From contig NZ_CP135922.1 in the NCBI RefSeq assembly GCF_032399705.1, positions 1,054,001-1,118,000 on the forward strand: a stretch of DNA of 64,000 bases, given 5' to 3'. The position numbers and the translations under genes were made by a program. This DNA is from Paenibacillus sp. BIC5C1. GTDB lineage: Bacteria; Bacillota; Bacilli; Paenibacillales; Paenibacillaceae. Under the pieces are notes generated by a model, which was not told the origin of the DNA, did not search any database, and worked only from the letters and a program-made list of their open reading frames with translations. This document shows, piece after piece, positions 18,166 to 26,826 of this stretch. Positions within the stretch are counted from its first letter, which is position 1; every line of letters begins with the position of its first letter.

Positions 18166-19452
18166 ATGGGAACGCTACAGTCCCCGGAACCGGAAGTGGG
18201 GCCAAACGGGGCTCTTGCTGCTGCGGAAAGTCAGAAAATGGCCAACAGGGCGCTTTGGCGCAATGTTGCTTATCGCAGAATTTTGTGTGGCTATGGCATC
18301 TCCGTATTTGGTGATTGTTTCAACGGCATTGCCATCAGTCTGTGGGTATTGCAGACCACGGGAAGTGCGAAGAGCATGGCAGCTGTACAGGTATGTAACA
18401 TGGTCATCAGTTTTCTGTTCGGATCATTCGCGGGTACGTTTGCCGACAGGCTGGATCGCAGAACATTGATGTTGTCGTCGGATTTGTTTCGCGGGGCCAT
18501 GGCGTTTATCATCGCGGTTAGTCTGTTTGTGCTGCATGCTCCTTTTCCAATCGTACTGCTCATGCTTTCCCTTTCGATGTTCTCCAGCCTGTTTCAGGCG
18601 CCTGCATTTCATGCTTCGGTAACCAGTTTGGTGGGGAGGGAGCATCTGCAACAAGCTACGGGAACCATCCATCTGGTCGATAATATGGCCCGGATCAGTG
18701 GACTGGCCGCAGCGGGGATTGCTGTTTCTGCATTTGGAGGATTTACGGCTATTATGATTACGGGTGTGACCTTTCTGCTATCTGCGATATGTGTAATGTT
18801 GGCAGGGCGTTTTCCGGATGTACAACGCTCTTCCCTACATAGAGGATCATTCGTAAAGGAGTGGGGTGGTTCGTTTTCCTACATCTTTGCACATCCCCTG
18901 ATTCGCTCCATCGTTATTCTTAATCCGCTGCTGATTCTTTTCTTCATGTCAGCCATCATGCTTGTTCAGGTTATGGCCGTCAAAGTATGGCAGGCGAATC
19001 CTGTTCAGTTCGGACTGATCGAGACATGTATTCCACTAGGGTACATGCTGGGTTCCGGAATTCTGATCGCCTCAGGCAATCGGCTGAAACGAAGGGGACG
19101 ATGGGTGTTTATCGGTCTACTGGTCCTTGGACCACTGTATATGCTGTTAGCCAATGTATCTTCTCCTTTGGTGGCCTTGCCGCTGATCATTGCTGGGGGA
19201 GCCATGTTTGCGTGCTGTACGATGTTAACCCAGATCATGATGCGTGCCGAGGTTCCCGATGAGCTGCAGGGGAGAATCTACGGGGTGCTTGGAACCATTA
19301 CAAGTACAGCCCCGATCCTGGGATTAACGGTGGTTTCCGTTTTGGCTGATCAGTGGGGTGCCCAAACCGTGCTGGAAAGTTTGGGAGCATTGCTGTTGGT
19401 GGTAGGAATGATTGCATCAGTTGGATTAAAATCCATTCGGACCTATCGATAG
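18166..19452 (+). CDS. MFS transporter, probable exporter
   Basis: A 428-residue protein with about 12 membrane segments. The loop signature GTFADRLDRRTLML between segments 2 and 3 marks the major facilitator superfamily, and GYGISVFGDCFNGIAISLWV is typical of the DHA3-like exporter branch. AGAGGAGG precedes its ATG. It follows the maltodextrin permeases on the same strand, separated by a GC-rich hairpin. It may export a sugar or an unrelated compound; the substrate is not known. Confidence 0.8.
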   Translation: MGTLQSPEPEVGPNGALAAAESQKMANRALWRNVAYRRILCGYGISVFGDCFNGIAISLWVLQTTGSAKSMAAVQVCNMVISFLFGSFAGTFADRLDRRTLMLSSDLFRGAMAFIIAVSLFVLHAPFPIVLLMLSLSMFSSLFQAPAFHASVTSLVGREHLQQATGTIHLVDNMARISGLAAAGIAVSAFGGFTAIMITGVTFLLSAICVMLAGRFPDVQRSSLHRGSFVKEWGGSFSYIFAHPLIRSIVILNPLLILFFMSAIMLVQVMAVKVWQANPVQFGLIETCIPLGYMLGSGILIASGNRLKRRGRWVFIGLLVLGPLYMLLANVSSPLVALPLIIAGGAMFACCTMLTQIMMRAEVPDELQGRIYGVLGTITSTAPILGLTVVSVLADQWGAQTVLESLGALLLVVGMIASVGLKSIRTYR

Positions 19453-19489
19453 CAAATGCAGCTATTTGTTAGGATGAGCCTAATCAAAG

Positions 19490-19528
19490 AACCCGGAAGC
19501 AGACGCTCATCGCGTCTGACTCCGGGTT
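19490..19528. terminator. Hairpin terminator between MFS and CGTase genes
   Basis: AACCCGGA and CAGACG pair with CGTCTG and TCCGGGTT around a short loop. It stands between two convergent genes; the T-run is poor on both sides. Confidence 0.6.
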
Positions 19529-19550
19529 GAATGATAGGACGGTGAAGGAA

Positions 19551-21710
19551 TTAAGGCTGCCAGTTCACTGTAACGGTTGCGGTTCCACTGGTTGGTGTGG
19601 TGAAGGTATGATTGTTGCCATTTTCCCACGTAATCGTAGAACCGTTCTTTTTGAAGAACTTAAATTCCAGATTCGTTCCGGCAGGCACGCTCACGTCATA
19701 ATACCAGGTTGGATAAGAATAGATCACTTGATTGAACGCCGGACCAATGGCGAGAGGGCTTGTGGACCAGTTACCCAATTCAGCGACATTGCCCGTCAGA
19801 TAGAGATTCTGGCCGAGAGTTGTGGAGGCATTATTGATGACAAACCGAACGGAAACCTGGTTGCCACTAAGAATCGTGAAATTGTTATAGGTGTTACTGT
19901 TAACTCCGCTCGCTGCGACTTTAACTGCATAGTTGCCGGCGGCAACAGCAGGGATGGTCACTTTGATCTGAGTATCTTCCCATGATGTAATGGCTGAACC
20001 GGTAACAGCGGTTGTACCGAAATAGACAGTGCCTTTGGTAGTACCGAATCCACGACCATCAATGGTAACGGTATTACCTGCTTTACCCATTACAGGGCCC
20101 ACATGACCGATGGTTGGTGTAGTGGTACTGGCTGTATACTGCCAGACCGCTGTAGCTCCTGCTGCCAATGTGAAGTTAGCGACGTTACCTCCTGTAGAGG
20201 TAATGTTATTCCCACTTAATGCACCTGCAAGAACGTCGTTGTATGTACCCGAAGGAAGTGAAGTGGTCAGGCCACTGATGGAAGTGGAAGTCGAAAGATT
20301 ACGGTTAACCGCTACGACGGCCACGTTGTTGCCGAATTTACGTTCATACACATACACATCGTTGTTAATCCAGCGCTGCTGGGTAGTTCCATAGGCGATG
20401 GCTGGATTGGTTTTACGCAATGGAGCGAGCTTGCTGATAACGTTAAAAGCAGTTGTTGTTTTGGAGAAAGAAGGCATTTTGGCACGGTTATCCGGGTCAC
20501 CGTTACCTGTCATATACTGCTCAGTGCCATAATAGATGGCTGGTACGCCACGTGAAGTAAGTGTAAATGCAAGAGCTTGTTCCAAGCGACGGTTGTTAAC
20601 GGCACTTGTTTTGAAGCGATCCATGTCATGATTATCAATAAAAGTCACTTGGTCATTCACTTGGGCATAATCAGCGGCGGTGCTGGTGATCATGGAATCC
20701 AGGGCAACCATCGTGGATGTGTTATCACGGAACACGTTACGTACTTCATTGTTGAAACGGAAGTCAAGCAGACTCATGCCGGATTGGTTGGCGAAGTTGG
20801 TGTTGTCCGCATCGGATGCGGATGAACCCAGGAACCATTCACCAAACGTGAATACCGGTTTGTAGCCATAGATGGAAGACATCCAGTTCTTTTGCCATCC
20901 CATCGGCATATGCTTCACCGCATCCACCCGGATTCCGTCAATACCCATATCCAGCCAGAGCTTGATCGCATCCTTGAAGTAGGTGTCAATGGTGCTGTTA
21001 TTGTGGTTCAGGTCAGCGAGATCATAGAGATTTTTGTAGATGCCATTCTCCAGTGTGGAGAAGTCGGAGCCGCCGTTGTGGTGGAAAAGTTTGTTCGTGT
21101 CATTGGTGTAGCCGCCAAGCAGAGTGCCGTTATTGTACAACTTTCCATTTTCTGCGAACGAGGTGTCGGTTTCCATGGCAGGAGAGGTATGGTTGGGAGC
21201 AAAATCAATGATGACTTTAATGCCTTTGGCATGTGCCGTATTGATCAGATTCTGGAAATCGGTCATCGTACCGAAAGCAGGATTGGTCTTCTTGAAGTCA
21301 CGTGCCCAATACCCGTGATAAGCCGTATTGTTGACACCGGAATAGTTAATCAGCGAGTAAATGTTCTCCACAGGCTGGGAAATCCAGAGTGCCGTAATGC
21401 CGAGATCGGTAAAATAGTTATCGTTGATTTTATTGATTAGTCCTTGCCAGTCGCCCCCGCAATAGAGCTTCAGGTTGGAACAGGAGGCGTCATAGGCCGC
21501 CCCGGTAGGGTTGTTGGAGGGATTGCCGTCCAGAAAACGGTCGGTAAATACTTGATAAATAACATCAGTGCTGAAGTTCTGCTTGTTGGTTACAGCCGTA
21601 TCAGCATCTGCGAATACGGACGCCGCCGGGAATATGGGCAGTGCACTTCCGGCCAGCAAGCTGAAGCTCAGCGTGGTACTGAGGATGATTCGCTTGGTCC
21701 ATTTGAACAT
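19551..21710 (-). CDS. Cyclomaltodextrin glucanotransferase (CGTase), secreted
   Basis: A 719-residue secreted enzyme that turns starch into cyclodextrins. A signal peptide of 34 residues ends at VFA. Domains follow in the standard A/B-C-D-E order: GH13 barrel, an IPT/TIG domain ([20 protein letters not shown]), and a starch-binding CBM20 at the C-terminus. The catalytic nucleophile Asp263, acid/base Glu291 (FTFGEW) and Asp362 (FIDNHD) correspond exactly to mature residues 229, 257 and 328, and the ring-forming aromatic is Tyr229 (mature 195). Mature residue 47 is Lys, as in alpha-cyclodextrin-forming Paenibacillus macerans enzymes, which hints at product type. A cre site upstream suggests glucose repression. 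Confidence 0.95.
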   Translation of the reverse strand: MFKWTKRIILSTTLSFSLLAGSALPIFPAASVFADADTAVTNKQNFSTDVIYQVFTDRFLDGNPSNNPTGAAYDASCSNLKLYCGGDWQGLINKINDNYFTDLGITALWISQPVENIYSLINYSGVNNTAYHGYWARDFKKTNPAFGTMTDFQNLINTAHAKGIKVIIDFAPNHTSPAMETDTSFAENGKLYNNGTLLGGYTNDTNKLFHHNGGSDFSTLENGIYKNLYDLADLNHNNSTIDTYFKDAIKLWLDMGIDGIRVDAVKHMPMGWQKNWMSSIYGYKPVFTFGEWFLGSSASDADNTNFANQSGMSLLDFRFNNEVRNVFRDNTSTMVALDSMITSTAADYAQVNDQVTFIDNHDMDRFKTSAVNNRRLEQALAFTLTSRGVPAIYYGTEQYMTGNGDPDNRAKMPSFSKTTTAFNVISKLAPLRKTNPAIAYGTTQQRWINNDVYVYERKFGNNVAVVAVNRNLSTSTSISGLTTSLPSGTYNDVLAGALSGNNITSTGGNVANFTLAAGATAVWQYTASTTTPTIGHVGPVMGKAGNTVTIDGRGFGTTKGTVYFGTTAVTGSAITSWEDTQIKVTIPAVAAGNYAVKVAASGVNSNTYNNFTILSGNQVSVRFVINNASTTLGQNLYLTGNVAELGNWSTSPLAIGPAFNQVIYSYPTWYYDVSVPAGTNLEFKFFKKNGSTITWENGNNHTFTTPTSGTATVTVNWQP

Positions 21711-21798
21711 TGGTAATCCACCCTTCGTTTATTATATAAATTGAACTGAAGAATATTTACATTACGACTCCGATGACAGAACAACCTTCCGATCGCTG

Positions 21799-21851
21799 TT
21801 ATCCCCAGATTTTTTTGAATCCCTTTTTCAAAGGGGAAAATCCGGGGATAA
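21799..21851 (-). repeat. Long imperfect hairpin in the CGTase leader
   Basis: TTATCCCC (21799-21806) pairs with GGGGATAA (21844-21851), with inner GATTTT/AAAATC and CCC/GGG helices. It begins about 90 bases upstream of the CGTase ATG, so it would be in the 5' leader if transcription starts near the cre site. It may protect the mRNA or regulate it. Confidence 0.5.
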
Positions 21852-21986
21852 AGGCGAAGCGTATGCTTCCGATGAAGCTTTCCTTCAGAAAGCTTTTAGT
21901 TTCACTTCTTCAGGTTATTTCTGTCCTCTCCGTTCTCGTGCAAATGTGTAGTTCAATTTATATAGATTTGTGATCTCTTTTTTGAT

Positions 21987-22002
21987 TAGAAAAGCGCTTT
22001 CA
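21987..22002. promoter_or_regulatory. cre site (CcpA) upstream of CGTase
   Basis: The core GAAAAGCGCTTTCA closely matches the catabolite-responsive element palindrome TGAAAGCGCTTTCA. It lies about 280 bases before the CGTase start codon, in the area where its promoter is expected. Confidence 0.7.
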
Positions 22003-22055
22003 AGTTAGACTTTGGCAGGTTATTCTTAACGATATCCCCCCTTTTATGAACGCCA

Positions 22056-22093
22056 ACAACCCCGGCACCTCCTGCTGGAGTTACCGGGGTTGT
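22056..22093. repeat. GC-rich hairpin 1
   Basis: ACAACCCCGG pairs perfectly with CCGGGGTTGT, with an inner CTCC/GGAG helix. It lacks a T-run. It shares its outer arm sequence with the hairpin 240 bases on. Confidence 0.6.
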
Positions 22094-22296
22094 CCTAAAC
22101 CGATTGGGTTTAAAAGCATGGCCCTCTAGTTATAATCACAACGTTATGATAATTAAATAATGGTTTGGTTGTCAATAACTTTTTCTTGAGCATTTTTTTT
22201 CTATTTCCATATTTACAAATCAGGCTCAACAGATTTAAACTATTCGCAGACCCACCAATATAAGGGCTATGCATTTTAGAACATTTCGGTGTTTTA

Positions 22297-22330
22297 AAAC
22301 AACCCCGTCTCTTCAGAGACGGGGTTGTTT
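22297..22330. terminator. GC-rich hairpin 2, possible insulator
   Basis: AAACAACCCCGTCTC pairs over 15 perfect base pairs with GAGACGGGGTTGTTT around a TTCA loop. It has only short T-runs on either side, yet its perfect stem would form very stably. It could isolate the CGTase and cassette transcription units. Confidence 0.6.
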
Positions 22331-22428
22331 GTCGATGTAGCCAAGGGAAGAACGAAGCAGGACTAACAAAACAGAGAAACCCCGGTAGTGTATGAGCGAA
22401 ATCTATAGGAGAGGCGGTTGATGGATCA

Positions 22429-23802
22429 GTGAACACTCATTCTGTTATCGAATGTGTGGAAGGTTTCAAGGCGTCCAGGCTGGACAACACACGAAAGATT
22501 TTTATCTATTTGCCACCAGGATATAAGGAGCATGTGGATCAACGCTATCCGGTGTTATACATGCATGCGGGTCAGAGAGCCTTCGGCTCTTCGACCGCGG
22601 GAAATGAAACGTGGCACGTAGATCAGGCGGCAGACCAACTGATTGATCAAGGCTTGATGGATGGACTGATCATTGTCGGAATTGCCCATGTTCGTCCAGT
22701 TACAAACAATGAATTCTATCATTTCATTGCGCCTGCAAGAGAAGCGGTGAGTGTGGGCTGCTCAGGCCTGGATTATGAACACTTTATCATTCATGAACTG
22801 AAACCATTCATTGACGAGCATTACCGCACACTTCCAGACAAGGACAACACGGGACTGCTTGGTTCTTCCGCAGCGGCACTCAGCACCTTCCATATAGGAA
22901 CACGTCATCCTGATATTTTTGGCAAACTGATCATGCTCTCTCCCTTTTTCGTAGATGTGCAGCTGGATGAAACGTCGGAGAGCAGGTTACAGGAGGAGGA
23001 TATGTACCTCATGCCTGAGGGCAGTGCTCCGATTCGAATGTGGATGGATATAGGGGATGCAGAAGGGTTATTTCTTCCTTCCCAGGTAAGAAATGTAGCC
23101 CATCAGATGCTCGAACTGGGATATAAGCCTGGCAAGGACATCGCATTTCTGGAACAGCCGGATGCAGGTCATCAGGAAGCGGATTGGGGAGAGCGGGTTC
23201 ATCTTCCGCTACTATACCTGTTTGGCCGAATCGGGAATCCAATTTCTTTAGAGCTGATGGGAAGGGACGTTATCGGATTGAAGGGCGGCATGAGCGGGCA
23301 CATCAATGCGCTGCTTCATCACGACAGCGGGTTCACCATGAGTGTGCTAGAAGGGGATTATCATTCCGATCAACCGGATGTTCTTGAGGTTCGATCCAGT
23401 GGGGAATTGGTTCCTGTCAAGATGGGGCATGCCGTAGTTACCCTGACGGTGGGAGAGTTGACGGCATCACGGATGTACACGGTTGTGGAAGAATTATCGG
23501 GTCACGTAACAGTCTGCATGACTGCCGAGGTACCCTTTCAAGACATGTATGATGACTCGATCTACGGAGGCATGGGCATGAAGCTTCTGCACACCGGAGG
23601 TGGTCATTATGAAGGTTGTTTCGAGGTTCCGCGCGACAGCGGATTTCGGTTCAGGTTCACGCGAGGCTTCCGGCAGTTTGAAACTGATGCAGATGGCAAG
23701 CCACTGCCCAATCGGGTGTTTCGTGCCCATGATAACCTGTCTCTACATTACAAAATCCAGTCTTGGGGCAGCACGGCTGCCAAAGCCGGGAACAGGAGGT
23801 AG
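22429..23802 (+). CDS. Esterase-type alpha/beta hydrolase with C-terminal starch-binding-like domain
   Basis: A 457-residue cytosolic protein (no signal peptide). Residues ~1-270 are an Esterase D-type alpha/beta hydrolase: FIYLPPGYKE near the N-terminus, the nucleophile Ser147 in GSSAA, and His248 in DAGHQE. Residues ~275-370 look like a bacterial Ig-like domain. The last ~85 residues (RFRFTRGFRQFETDADG, then NRVF and YKIQSW) follow the pattern of CBM20/CBM48-like beta-sandwiches. The start is GTG at 22429 after AGGAGAGG. Two bases separate its stop from the next start, so it is the first gene of a three-gene cassette. It probably cuts or transfers an acyl ester, perhaps on a glucan; this is inference. 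Confidence 0.75.
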   Translation: MNTHSVIECVEGFKASRLDNTRKIFIYLPPGYKEHVDQRYPVLYMHAGQRAFGSSTAGNETWHVDQAADQLIDQGLMDGLIIVGIAHVRPVTNNEFYHFIAPAREAVSVGCSGLDYEHFIIHELKPFIDEHYRTLPDKDNTGLLGSSAAALSTFHIGTRHPDIFGKLIMLSPFFVDVQLDETSESRLQEEDMYLMPEGSAPIRMWMDIGDAEGLFLPSQVRNVAHQMLELGYKPGKDIAFLEQPDAGHQEADWGERVHLPLLYLFGRIGNPISLELMGRDVIGLKGGMSGHINALLHHDSGFTMSVLEGDYHSDQPDVLEVRSSGELVPVKMGHAVVTLTVGELTASRMYTVVEELSGHVTVCMTAEVPFQDMYDDSIYGGMGMKLLHTGGGHYEGCFEVPRDSGFRFRFTRGFRQFETDADGKPLPNRVFRAHDNLSLHYKIQSWGSTAAKAGNRR

Positions 23803-23804
23803 CC

Positions 23805-25226
23805 ATGATTAGTCAACCATTTCAACCAACGATGGATATTCCGTATTATTATCCCTGTAATTTTCCTTTGATTCACGAAATCCTTCAGCGTCAGGGCTCG
23901 ATAAGCAGTCTCGGTCTGTTGGCTTCCAGCCGCTTGTATAGTCTGACTTCCTGTTCGGATCGTGGCCTGATCAAGCCTTATTTTCATAAGCTGGATTATG
24001 AGGAGCCGATGTGGGAAGTGTTTGGAGAACGGGAGTTTGACAGCTTCGCACAAGGAAAGGCATATATTCGGGAACGCCTTGAAAATGAGGGCATTTTGGT
24101 CGTTACAGGCACAAGTTATTGCTTGCCTTATGGGGAAGATTATAGAAATCCCGAGTATATTCATAAACTCGTTAAACAAGATTCACGCCTGCATCTGGTC
24201 GATCATTGGCTGGCTGTGTACGGGATGGATGAGGAGCAGTTCTATGTCTATGATCCCGTTCCCTCCAAATACATGGGAGCTGTATCGTCTACTGATTTCC
24301 AGGAGTTCTGGAAAGGGAACAAAAATATCTCCGAGCTCGAAATAGCCCGTCGCAAAGAAACATTACGAACATATGGCACGATGGAGATTCGTGCTGTGGA
24401 GACACTCGACGCTGCAGGTTACCGAGACATGCTGCGCTCTGCGCTGGCGACGCAGGCCCATGAATTCATCGCGGGCAGAACAATCTGGCAGGGCAATCGA
24501 AGCTATTATTTTGGACAGGCTGTAACATCACAATTGTTACAAAGATTGCACCCGGATGCCGAGGTGGATCGGGAACAGGAGAAAGCCATCTCCGCGTTCC
24601 TGTTCGACATGCGCTGGAGCCGCTACTTTTTCCGTGATTTGCTGGAGGAAGCGGCCCAATGGCTTGATTCTCCTCATGATCAATATGTTGAGGAATTCGG
24701 TGCAATGATAGTTCGGTGGGAACAAGCCCATAAGCTGCTGCAGATCGCCAGAATGAAACGAAGCCCTGAATGGCGGGAGCAGTTAACAGATATTATCGAA
24801 CAATTGGCGGCGGACGAATTACGCTGGTACGAAGCGCTAATGACTACACATCAGCATGCCGATCGCTTCAGACAGATCCCATCGACTGGGGAAAACCCCG
24901 CGCCTACGCCTTCACATCGGGAAGTTATTGAGCGAATTGTGCTGGATAGCTGCCATGAGATCAATCGGTACCATAACGCGTCCATTCCTCTGGAGCATGG
25001 CTTGCAAGCACCCCTGTATGGAAGTCGGGGGAGACTGGACTCCCTTGAACTTGTCACTTTACTTGCGGTTGTTGAGCAAGGGGTTGAAGATACATTTGGT
25101 GTAGGGATAACTCTCGCGGAATTGGCGGCCGCTTCCATGCCGGAAAGTCCTTATCAAACGGTGGAATCACTGGTTGAGTATCTGGAGGCGCAATTGAAGT
25201 ATTGCTCAAAGGATGATAAGGGATGA
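23805..25226 (+). CDS. BtrH-like acyltransferase domain fused to an acyl/peptidyl carrier protein
   Basis: A 473-residue two-part protein. The N-terminal ~200 residues resemble the BtrH N-terminal (papain-like) domain that, in butirosin synthesis, moves an acyl group from a carrier protein to an amine. A Cys18-His134-Asp150 triad can be proposed from YYPCNFP, LVDHWLAVYG and YVYDPVP. The middle is helical and unassigned. The last ~90 residues form a carrier domain with RLDSLELVTL, where Ser413 would carry the phosphopantetheine arm. An AGGAGG site precedes ATG 23805. It overlaps the ligase gene by four bases. The arrangement predicts activation, loading and transfer by neighbouring proteins; it is inferred, not shown. 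Confidence 0.72.
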   Translation: MISQPFQPTMDIPYYYPCNFPLIHEILQRQGSISSLGLLASSRLYSLTSCSDRGLIKPYFHKLDYEEPMWEVFGEREFDSFAQGKAYIRERLENEGILVVTGTSYCLPYGEDYRNPEYIHKLVKQDSRLHLVDHWLAVYGMDEEQFYVYDPVPSKYMGAVSSTDFQEFWKGNKNISELEIARRKETLRTYGTMEIRAVETLDAAGYRDMLRSALATQAHEFIAGRTIWQGNRSYYFGQAVTSQLLQRLHPDAEVDREQEKAISAFLFDMRWSRYFFRDLLEEAAQWLDSPHDQYVEEFGAMIVRWEQAHKLLQIARMKRSPEWREQLTDIIEQLAADELRWYEALMTTHQHADRFRQIPSTGENPAPTPSHREVIERIVLDSCHEINRYHNASIPLEHGLQAPLYGSRGRLDSLELVTLLAVVEQGVEDTFGVGITLAELAAASMPESPYQTVESLVEYLEAQLKYCSKDDKG

Positions 25227-26632
25227 ATATCACTTCCCTTCTGGAACGGTTCACCGCGTATGGTAGTCGCCCTGCGTTGATATGGAAGGACGAACAATAT
25301 AGTTATAACTGGTTATTGGATCAGATTCAGACCTTTAGCCAGTGGATTTCCACTGAAGGGCTCGAAGGGGCCATCGTTGTGCTTGAAGAGGATTATTCTC
25401 CTTATGCCGCAGCGGCACTGATCGCTCTTCTGGAACGGAATTGTATTGTGGTTCCGCTGGATCGACACTTGATTGAGGCCAAACGGAATGAGTATACAGC
25501 GCTCGCTCAGGCAGAATGGCGAATGAGTGTTGGGGAAGGGGAAGCTATAGCCAGACATTGCTCTGTGCAAGGGAGTCGGTCCCCGATATTGTCAAAGCTG
25601 AGTCAGGAAAAGAAAGCAGGTCTGGTGATCTTCTCATCCGGATCGACAGGACAAAGCAAAGCTGCTGTTCACAGCGCGGATCGTCTGTTGCACGGGTTCA
25701 GGCGGCAAGTCCGGCCGCTCTGTACGATCCCTTTCATGATGTTTGACCACATTGGCGGCTTAAACACAATGCTGCAATCCCTGTCCAGCGGCGGCTGTTT
25801 ATGCGTCATACCGGATCGCTCCCCCCTGGAAGTATGCAAAACCATTGAAAAGCACCGTGTTCAGGCACTGCCAGTCTCACCAACGTTCATGAATTTGCTG
25901 CTCCTTAGCGGAGTCTATCCGGAGGTTGATCTATCCAGTCTCGAAGTGATTTCCTATGGATCAGAGGTTATGCCGGAGGCGCTGCTTACCGCATGGAATA
26001 GACAGTTTCCGAATGTACGTACGGTGCAGGCTTATGGCATGTCAGAGCTTGGCATTCTGCCGACACGCTCCAAGGATTCGGGTTCATTGCTATTTACGGT
26101 TCGTGATGGGGAAGTCCGTTATCGGATTGTGGACGGGCTGCTGGAGATCCAAACGACAACGGCCATGATCGGGTATCTGAACGCTCCGTCTCCTTTCACG
26201 GAAGATGGCTGGCTCCAGACCGGCGATGAAGCGGAGATGGAGGATGGCTACATTCGTATTTTGGGTCGCCGCTCGGAGATCATTAATGTAGGCGGGCGTA
26301 AAGTTTACCCTGCGGAAGTGGAGAGTATTCTGGAGCAAATGGATGCCATTGAAGCGGCTGTGGTGAGCGGGGAACCGAGTGGGATTATGGGGCAGATGGT
26401 AAAGGCCACGGTCAAACTTACAGGTGAGCATCCTCTTACGGAACTGCGCAGACAAATCTGGGACTTTTGCCGAGACAAGCTGCCCCAGTACAAAATCCCG
26501 CAAAAGATTGTAATTACCCAGGAGACATTAACAAGTCCAAGAATGAAGAAAATAAGAAATCCCGGTCCAATCTCCGCCGTTCGGGATGAGGTTGCGGCAA
26601 GCCTGGAGGAGGATTCGCAAGGGGCACAATAG
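25223..26632 (+). CDS. AMP-forming acyl/aryl ligase (ANL superfamily)
   Basis: A 469-residue adenylate-forming enzyme. The phosphate loop SSGSTGQSK is near residues 137-145, the adenine-binding YGMSE around 271, the hinge motif TGDEAEMEDGYIRILGRR-like stretch near 335-350, and the late Lys region SPRMKKIRN close to the end. It would activate a carboxylic acid with ATP and load it on the carrier domain encoded by the preceding gene, with which it overlaps in an ATGA junction. The acid cannot be read from sequence. It is shorter than NRPS modules and has no carrier domain of its own. Confidence 0.85.
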   Translation: MNITSLLERFTAYGSRPALIWKDEQYSYNWLLDQIQTFSQWISTEGLEGAIVVLEEDYSPYAAAALIALLERNCIVVPLDRHLIEAKRNEYTALAQAEWRMSVGEGEAIARHCSVQGSRSPILSKLSQEKKAGLVIFSSGSTGQSKAAVHSADRLLHGFRRQVRPLCTIPFMMFDHIGGLNTMLQSLSSGGCLCVIPDRSPLEVCKTIEKHRVQALPVSPTFMNLLLLSGVYPEVDLSSLEVISYGSEVMPEALLTAWNRQFPNVRTVQAYGMSELGILPTRSKDSGSLLFTVRDGEVRYRIVDGLLEIQTTTAMIGYLNAPSPFTEDGWLQTGDEAEMEDGYIRILGRRSEIINVGGRKVYPAEVESILEQMDAIEAAVVSGEPSGIMGQMVKATVKLTGEHPLTELRRQIWDFCRDKLPQYKIPQKIVITQETLTSPRMKKIRNPGPISAVRDEVAASLEEDSQGAQ

Positions 26633-26702
26633 GGAATGAACGAATGGATAAAGTGACTCATGAATGCCAACGCAGCAGGGGACATCATGAGTTGTAATAG
26701 GA

Positions 26703-26746
26703 GAGGGGAACCTTCGGATGCGCGACGCACCGAGGGTTCCCCTTTT
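26703..26746 (+). terminator. Terminator after the ligase gene
   Basis: AGGGGAACCTTCG pairs with CGAGGGTTCCCCT (one mismatch) and is followed by TTTT. It separates the cassette from the convergent neopullulanase gene. Confidence 0.85.
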
Positions 26747-26826
26747 CACTTTGAGAGATAAACATACACAGTATTCTTGCGAATGATCTCAGATAGCTTC
26801 GAGAAGGCCTGTGATTAATGTAAATG

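Larger units (their letters stand above)
21711..22428. other. Long control region between CGTase and the esterase cassette
   Basis: This 718-base gap has no credible gene. From the CGTase side it holds a long imperfect leader hairpin, a cre site, and then two GC-rich hairpins sharing ACAACCCCG. The cassette ribosome-binding site AGGAGAGG lies at about 22407-22414. No good promoter for the cassette can be placed. Confidence 0.55.

Noticed and set aside
19527..19985. Open frame of 152 codons antisense to the CGTase C-terminus
   Set aside because: It mirrors the CBM20 coding sequence, has no ribosome-binding site and no recognisable domain.
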